Shown here: in pieces, positions 57,022 to 64,000 of the stretch
How the letters are laid out: each line of letters opens with the position of its first letter
Numbering within the stretch: the stretch's first letter is position 1
NCBI GenBank assembly: GCA_910574455.1
Contig: CAJSYZ010000011.1
Coordinates: 1,178,001-1,242,000 of the forward strand
Reading direction: 5' to 3'
From: Trichaptum fuscoviolaceum
Taxonomy: Eukaryota > Basidiomycota > Agaricomycetes > Hymenochaetales > Trichaptaceae
DNA length: 64,000 nt
Notes under the pieces: generated by a model
What the model saw: only the letters and a program-made list of their open reading frames with translations
Told to the model about the DNA's origin: nothing
Databases searched by the model: none
Translations under genes and position numbers: made by a program

Positions 57022-58363
57022 TCGGTCACCAGTCACTCTCCCACGGTTCGGAAGAAACCGAGGCCTCAGGGTCCAAGATGAAGGAGGCCCGGGTTCTAGC
57101 ATCCTAAGTACTATACTATAGCTCGACGCTAAAGGAGCGACGTTTCAGTAAAGCAAACACTGAATGCCCTATGTATAATGGAACAGAAACGAAGTAGTAC
57201 CCACTTTTCCGTTCTCGCATACGCCATGGATGACCATCCACCCTTCGATATGGCCTGTACCCATAGTATACGTACCCGAGATTCTTATCAGTCTACGAAT
57301 CGCAATGCCTTTCAAATAACTCATGGCGATGAGCTAAAAGGCGGGCGAAAATTTGTGCTTAATTCCCTTGAAGCTCCACTCGCATACGTCCTATTCGTCT
57401 TTACAAAAAGCGACATAATACATTTCTGCCCCGTCACTTCCGTGCCTTAGAGTTCCCGGAGTGCGCCACCCTTTCCCCCCCCCCCCCCCCCCACTCACAA
57501 CAGTTCTCCGCTCAGACGTAGATACCAATAACCAAGCAGACAGCAGAACCGTAATCGGGTGCGGTTACTACGGTGTCGTGTGCATTATCAAGTTTCAGGT
57601 AACAAATGGCTTCCGAATTATGTGAGTTTCGCATCAGACATTCTTAAGGTAATAATCAAACCTGTCGTCTATGCCAACCCGAAATCATTAGTGAGATCTA
57701 ACACGTCACAGGTACTATTGTCAAAGGAACAAGAAAGCTATGGAGGATCAATCGGTCAACAGGAAGGGAGTTGAACAGCGTGAAGCATCGGCAACATTCG
57801 GGCCAAGGAGTTTTGCAGCGACCTTCTGGGCGACCTAATCCTATGTTGATTGTACAGCGTGGGTTACTGTATTGAAAGCGCCTGGCCTAGACCATTGAGT
57901 GCGTCTTCATATGTTTTTGCAGCGGAGAGGACGGGAAAGGACGATGATAGTGGAAGAGGTGAGATCTAATCTCAAGTCTAGAAGAATTGATCTAAATGTA
58001 TTCGGATTGGATCGGAAAGGAATTGTGAGGGGTTAAAGAAACATGTCCGGGGAAGGACGGAAGGTACAGCATTTGATTGAATTACCCCGCAGTCCTTATA
58101 AGTTATGACGAATCCGGGGAACTTCGTTTCGTTGGCTATCGGCTCATGCTTCTGACGGCTTTGCATATGGTTCGGGTGTTTTGGATCCCGGACAGCGAGA
58201 ACGAACGAGAGATGGACACGGAGCGGAGTTTGATCGTTTTCCCGCTCTACTTCTCGAGACTTGCAATACGGGCTATCGAGATATTGACTGAGTGGCAGAG
58301 TGTCAGTGATGGTTAGGGATAAGATCCAGCGGGTCTCATAAACTTCATCATGTGGAGTGTTCC
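57022..58363. other. Intergenic; fragment related to the MITE and an 18-nt C tract
   Basis: CTCTCCCACGGTTCGG and GCCTCAGGGTCC (about 57036-57082) resemble the MITE end sequence, suggesting an old fragment. Eighteen consecutive C at 57475-57492. A 90-codon frame at 57178-57450 starts with ATG but has no recognisable domain. Confidence 0.5.
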
Positions 58364-58369
58364 TATAAG
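58364..58369 (+). promoter_or_regulatory. TATA-like element of the carnitine acetyltransferase gene
   Basis: TATAAG, 101 bases upstream of the ATG at 58465, in a pyrimidine-rich leader. Confidence 0.45.
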
Positions 58370-58464
58370 TACTTCTCTTTCCGTCTGCCATCGACCTCTC
58401 CGCCGCACTCAGCCCTCTACTCCCTTCCTCTTGCTGTGACATTCTGTGTACACTATCGCCGACG

Positions 58465-61400
58465 ATGGCGACGACCACTACCAAATTCAACCCTTCACCC
58501 GAGCCTTCACGGACTTTTGCGTACCAGGATAAGCTTCCAAAGCTACCCATTCCGCCACTCGAGGAAACCTGCCAGCGCTACCTTCGAGCAGTCAAGGGCC
58601 TGCAGACTCCAGAAGAGCATGAGGACACGAAACATGCCGTCGAGGAGTTTTTGAAGAACGATGGACTTAGGATTCAGGAGAAGCTCATCAAGTGGGCGGA
58701 GCAGAAGGATAGTTATATCGAGGACTTTTGGTAAGCTCACTCGTGCCATTGCCTATCACCGATCTTCTTTCCTTCGATGGTTCTTTCACTTGACTTTCAA
58801 CCTGTATCACGTTCGTTCACTCTTCTCCCGCCAACGCTTCTTCCGGGTGTACTAAACAAATGTGCCTTGTACTCGAGGCCTGGCCTGGTTGACTCATCGT
58901 CCCAAGTGGTACATTCCAAGCTAGCGACGTCACCAATTACTATCATTGATCACGGGTGCCAGTGTACAACTGCTCACACTCACAGTGTTCCTCGAGTCTT
59001 TACGCTGTCGTCGTCGTTTCCTATGGTTGGCTTGTCTTCCGCCGACGTTGCGGACGTCATGACCCGGCACATTCCCGGTACATCCCCGCTATTTTGCAGT
59101 CTCTCCCGAATACTCCCACGCTCTACCCGAACTCTGCCAACATACCGCTCAACTCCGGATCTTTTGCACTCTATCCTTTACCATAATGGATATCAGCGTT
59201 CTTTATCCTCAGCTTGTAACTTCATGGAGCTATTACGCCAGCAAAAGCCTGACATACCCCCGAGCCATCTAAATTGACTTGTCAATCAACCTCTGGAATG
59301 TTTTCCGAAAGAAAGAGTCAAATGAAGTCTTTGTTTTGCGAGGGTCAATTGAGAATATATTGTCGCAACTCTGATCTGTCGGAAAGCCATGAGCTGTGCA
59401 CTACTCGGGATCTCCCAACTGGATCAATTTGCCCACATATTTTCGTCTCTTGTCTATATCCTCCTGTTTCTTTTTCAATTTCTCATTCATTTTTTTTTAC
59501 GAATCTCTAATGTTGAACCTATGGCTTACCTAAAAACTATTCATTATAGGTATGAGAGCTACTTATCACACAGTGATCCTGTCGTGCTTGCTCTCAACCC
59601 CTACTTCATATTAGAGTGAGTGTTCTCTCGCCGTTCCAAGTTTTCATTGTTACTAAACGTGATGTCGCCAGGGACGACCCTACACCAACTCGTGGCTCTC
59701 AATTACCTCGCGCTGCAGCTCTCATCACATCGTCTCTCGGCTTTATTCACGACCTTCGCGCAGGACTGCTAGAACCTGACACTGTGCGGGGGACGCCTTT
59801 GTGTATGGATCAATACACAAGATTATTTGGCACCGCACGAATTCCGACACAGGTCAGTAGCCTTTCTCTATCAGACTTGTTAAATCGCTGATCGAACTCG
59901 GATAGCGTGGATGTCGAATGCATTCAAATCAAGAATCGCGACACATTGCTGTCCTACGGCGCGGGCAATTCTACTGGTTTGACGTGCTTGACCCATCCAA
60001 TCGACCGGTACTCACAGAGCGCGAAATTCTGCGGAACCTGCAAGCGATTGTCACTGATGCGGACAGGACGCCTGTAACTGAAGTCGCACGTTCTGCCGTT
60101 GGTGTCCTATCGACTGAGAACCGCAAAACCTGGTCTGAACTAAGAGAAGTGCTCAAACGCGATAGGCATAATGCGGGATGTTTGGAGGTTATTGACGATG
60201 CGCTTTTCGTGATATGCTTGGATGACGCCGCTCCTGAGAATCTGGCAGAGCTATGTTCTAACTTCTTATGTGGAACATATGGTTTGAGAGGAGGTGTGCA
60301 AGTTGGGACTTGCACGAATAGGTGGTACGATAAGGTGAGAAAACTTTGCTCGGTCTTCATTACGAACATCATTACTGAATCTGGCGCCAAAGCTGCAAAT
60401 TATCGTAGGCGCTGACGGCTCAGCGGGTATTAACTTCGAGCACACCGGTGTTGACGGACACACTGTGCTCCGTTACGCTGCTGATATCTTCACGGACGGT
60501 CTCATGCTCGTCGCGCGTTCCATCAACCCCTCTGCCCCTACCCTCTTTCACGCCCCTTTGTCCCCTTTTGCGAAGTCGTATAAACCGCCAAAGTCTCAAG
60601 CAAACGGGTCCGCTAAGGTGAACGGAAACGGAAACGGAAGCGCGAAGCCGTCTTCGCCCACCGTCTCGCACTTCAGGCCGACACCTCCTGTGCCGATCGA
60701 CACACACCCGAAGAAGCTGGAATGGAACCTCAGCCCCGAGTTGCGCGCGGGAATTCGGTTCGCGGAGACGCGTCTGAGCGACTTAATCTGTCAGAACGAT
60801 TGTCAAGCGCTTGAGTTCAAGGGTTACGGCAAAGTGTTCATTACGAGCCATGGATTTAGCCCCGATGCGTTCGTGCAAATGGCATTCCAGGCGGCGTACT
60901 TTGGACTCTATGGGCGCACGGAGTGTACGTATGAGCCTGCGATGACGAAGGCGTTCAAGCATGGGCGGACGGAGGCGATCCGCACGGTGCAGCCGGAGAG
61001 CGTGGAGTTCACGAAGGTTAGTGACATCCCCTTCTTCACTCATATGCCTATGTTGAGCAAGCTATGTTATTGCCTTAGACATATTTCTCGGACGCAAACC
61101 CGGCCGTGAAAATTGCTGCTTTGAAGAAAGCTTGTGAGCGACACGCGGCACTCACGAGGGAGTGCGGCAAAGGCTTAGGCCAGGACAGGCACCTATACGC
61201 CCTCTACTGTTTACTTCAGCGCGAGCTCACCGACGGGCGCCTTGACGTTGGACCTGACGACCCTCTTCCGACGCACAGCTGGCCTCCAAGGGCACTGCCC
61301 GCAATATTCACCGACCCAGGCTGGTCCTTGCTCTCCACCTCGATTCTATCGACGTCGAACTGCGGCAACCCTGCGCTGCGTCTTTTCGGCTTCGGGCCTG

Positions 61401-61916
61401 TCGCGGCAGACGGGTATGGGATCGGGTATATCATCAAGGACGACGGGATCAGCGTGTGCGCGAGCTCGAAGCACCTGCAGACGCGCCGGTTCCTGGACAC
61501 GCTGGAGGTGTACCTGAAGGAGGTGCAGAAGCTGGCGGTGAGCCTCCATAGGGCGGCGAACGCGAAGCCGGAGCCGTTTGTGGACCATACGGGAACACTT
61601 CGGGATGCACGAACGGGTCGCCCAATCAATGGATATGCTACGGAGGAGAGCGAGAGCGGAGACGAAGAAGAGGCCTTGAGTGAGTGTTATGATTTGTGGT
61701 CTTTTATAACTGATGCGCTGAATGCGGGATCGTTGTAATGCAGCCGGGTACTCCTTCTTTGATAGTGGAGATATTGATCGTCTTGGACGAGATCAGAAGC
61801 GGGCTCGCAACTTCGTTGGTGAGTATTTGCCGCTCTTGAATCTTGTGCCCTTAATGGCTGTAAAAGACTCATTACATCACATTTCAGGAAAAATTATACC
61901 TATGGCAGAATACTAG
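58465..61916 (+). CDS. Carnitine O-acetyltransferase (choline/carnitine acyltransferase family, YAT-like)
   Basis: Eight exons: 58465-58730, 59550-59615, 59672-59852, 59906-60334, 60393-61016, 61079-61679, 61744-61818, 61888-61916; all GT-AG and in phase. Family motifs in order: LPKLPIPPLEETCQRYL at the N-terminus, YESYLSHSDPVVLALNPYF, RAAALITSSLGFIHDLR, CMDQYTRLFGTARIP, RRGQFYWFDVLD, LCSNFLCGTYG, and NFEHTGVDGHTVLRYA with the catalytic His in the FEH context. Then YGKVFITSHGFSPDAFVQMAFQAAYFGLYGRTECTYEPA-type acyltransferase blocks (split here by shorter quotes: ECTYEPAMTKAFKHGRTEAI), and FGFGPVAADGYGIGY. The enzyme moves acetyl groups between CoA and carnitine for transport of acetyl units between compartments. 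No peroxisomal tail (ends A-E-Y) and no clear mitochondrial presequence, suggesting the cytosolic type. Intron 1 is 819 nt, far longer than the others. Confidence 0.93.
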
Positions 61917-63259
61917 CTCGCAAAGGCATTCTTGCCACTGGATGTTCGAAATTATCGCACAAGGATGGAGATGATTGTAAATTGTGACGTATTTCTACCA
62001 GTATGTATCGAACACAAAGCTTGTACATGTACAAATAATCAAGTGTACTATGTCCTAATTTTTATGACTGCTTTTGATTGAGCTGCTTTCGGACGTCTCT
62101 TTGCTTTAATCGTTCATCCAAGAGGAATTGACAGGCTTCTTTACCAACGGCGAGGGAGGAGAATCATTTTGTTTCTGGAATTCTGCCCAAATTAGCCCAA
62201 GAGGCGAGTCTACGTTGATATCGGGGTTGTTGGAAACTACAAACGTGTTTAGCTTCACTGACCAATAGTGCTGGGAATAGATAGTTAGGATGGCGGTAAG
62301 CAGATTGCTCGTAACCCCGTCCAAAAAGGCTGGTAGATGCACACAGCGACAGCGATGAAGTCCTCTCGTACAGCTTGTCAGGGGGGGGGGGGATTGTCTT
62401 CCAAGCAATAAAATAAATACACTATGCTGACAGTATTCCGAACGGTGATTTCGGAGGGATGGATGAAAAGGAGACGGGAGTAGCTTGTATATCACCGGCT
62501 TCGCATGACTACGGAATAGACGAATAGTAATACGTTTTCGGGAACTCAGTTGATGATTTGTATCCTCCCTTGCCAGAAGATCCGAGTCTGTGAGTGAAGC
62601 ATATATGTTGAACTTACGGCCCCGGGCCAGGCACAGCGAGGAGACCATGTAAGAACAAGCCCTGTATGACATATGTCGTTCATATGGCGAGCTTGAGACA
62701 AAGTACGCGCAAGACACTTCTGGAGATGTTCATTCTTGCGTTGGTATTTGAAGTGTTCTTGATGATCTCGATCGACATTAGCTTGAGCCAGAATAGTAAA
62801 TTATGAACTGGGTGACCTGGCCTGTAAGGCAGTACGTAGAGTTTATCCACTCGAGACAGAGCTGTGAATATCAAGATACAAATGACGACGATGCCGATGT
62901 CAATCAACGATCATACCTTCTTGCGCATCGCCGAGTCCAGTCACTGTCCTTCGTGTCCAACTTGGTCAGCGCACAGAGCCTAGGGTTCCATCCTATTTGG
63001 GCCTGAGAGTTCAATACCAAGAATGTATGTTGGACTCCGACTCGGAACTTGACATGGCAGTGCTTGTACCTAATGACAGGTCAGAAGTCAGATTCCTCAT
63101 CGATGTAACTGACACTCACTGCATAGGAGTCGGCTCTAGAAACTTCGCCCAATCGCGAACAAATCCGTCCATGCTCATTCCCCAAAATAACATCCCTGTG
63201 TGTCGCACTCATGGGAACCGAACAGATGTTTGAGGATGCAAGAAGCACATTCTGGATAG
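61917..63259. other. Intergenic spacer before the second GST
   Basis: No gene seen. Twelve consecutive G at 62381-62392. Part of the distal stretch (near 63025-63060) resembles sequence upstream of the first GST. Confidence 0.5.
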
Positions 63260-63267
63260 TATAAAAG
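63260..63267 (+). promoter_or_regulatory. TATA box of the second GST
   Basis: TATAAAAG 113 bases upstream of the ATG, same placement as in the first GST. Confidence 0.6.
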
Positions 63268-63372
63268 CTTCCAGCTAGCATCTGGAAGAACTCACAGAAG
63301 TACCTCACAGTCCTCTTCCCACACAACACCCACCTTACCACTTTCAAGTAGATCTCTAGCGATAACTTCACT

Positions 63373-64000
63373 ATGGTCGTCAAGATCCACGGCATCAAGC
63401 AATCTACTTGCACTCAGCGCGTCTCGACGGTGTTGAAGGAGCTCGGTGTTCCGTATGAGATCGTGCCTGTCAACTTCCAGACAGGTGAACACAAGAAAGA
63501 GGAATACCTACAGACCAAGCAGCCTTTCGGGCAGATTCCAGTACTAGTGCGTCATTATTTGGCTAATATATAGCGTCTAGGCTAACACCAACTGATAGGT
63601 GGATGAAGACGGTTTCCAGCTCTTCGAGAGCCGAGCGATCTCACGATACCTTGCGGAGAAGTACGGTAACGGAAAGTTATTGCCCAAAGACTTGAAGGGC
63701 AAGGCGCTCTTCGAACAGGCAGCATCCATCGAGCAAGCGCAGTTCGATCCCTATGCGTCAGGTCTCTCGGTAGAGAAGGTTTTCAAGCCGTAAGTGCAAC
63801 TTATGTATATTCGGCTGAGCGATATCAACTCACCAAGACGAGCCATCAGCATGCGCGGCCTTCAAACCAACGAGCAGCTAGCAGCAGATCTCCAGGCGAC
63901 GCTGGAGGCCAAGCTTAAGGGTTATGAAATCATCCTGAGCAAACAGAAATATCTCGCCGGAGACGTTAGTACTAATCATTATATATCATGAAAGCATACC
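63373..64000 (+). CDS. Glutathione S-transferase, phi-type, second copy (3' end beyond window)
   Basis: Exons 63373-63546, 63599-63789 and 63850-63964; the window ends inside the third intron (donor GTTAGT at 63965). Same intron positions and phases as the gene at 51558. Exon 1 matches in 44 of 58 residues and exon 2 in 53 of 64. Motifs: STCTQRV, QPFGQIPVLVDEDGF, ESRAISRYLAEKYGNG, FDPYASGLSVEKVF, KQKYLAGD. The missing part should encode the last two exons seen in the paralogue. A tandem duplicate with similar expected function; intact as far as visible. Confidence 0.92.

Noticed and set aside
57978..58550. 190-codon minus-strand frame opposite the acetyltransferase start
   Set aside because: No domain, overlaps the promoter and first exon of a well supported gene on the other strand.

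Overview
The window reads as nuclear DNA of a filamentous basidiomycete, most likely a wood-decay mushroom (polypore type). The evidence is the genes split by many 50-65 nt GT-AG introns, an F-box protein of the kind expanded in Agaricomycetes, a phi-type glutathione S-transferase pair, and chromodomain Ty3/gypsy retrotransposons together with a tyrosine-recombinase (DIRS/Ngaro-like) retrotransposon. The species cannot be named from the sequence.

Layout. At 1-2798 (minus) lies the 5' part of an Sfp1-type C2H2 transcription factor gene. 2.8-10.6 kb is non-coding apart from a decayed tandem repeat at 6.4-7.2 kb. 10.6-28.5 kb is a three-layer transposon nest: a minus-strand DIRS-like element (gag, RT-RNase H, tyrosine recombinase) was hit by two separate plus-strand chromoviruses. 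Gypsy-1 (11504-17825, 5-bp duplication CCGGC) sits inside the recombinase gene and gypsy-2 (19440-26145, duplication AGAGG) sits inside the RT gene. Removing each insertion plus one copy of its duplication restores the host element's reading frame. 28.5-48.1 kb holds no gene I can support, but has a three-copy repeat at 38.2-41.9 kb.

From 48.1 kb genes resume. They are a 10-exon F-box gene (48128-50765), a five-exon glutathione S-transferase (51558-52428), a minus-strand protein kinase gene with probable frame damage (52953-54387), an eight-exon carnitine acetyltransferase (58465-61916), and a second GST (63373-end) paralogous to the first. Between kinase and acyltransferase lies a roughly 2 kb non-autonomous element with about 340-bp inverted repeats and a 9-bp target duplication (54502-57012), itself hit by a 501-bp MITE with its own 9-bp duplication.

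The most informative signals are in the two chromoviruses. Both carry (a) an 11-nt primer-binding site exactly complementary to an 11-nt stretch inside their own LTR, with a compensatory base change between the two elements, which points to Tf1/sushi-type self-priming; and (b) the same -1 frameshift layout at the gag stop codon: slippery heptamer, 5-nt spacer, then a stem whose sequence differs between the elements but whose pairing is kept. Gypsy-1 looks intact and recent (its LTRs appear identical). Gypsy-2 is also recent (about two LTR differences) but its pol carries a single-base frameshift.
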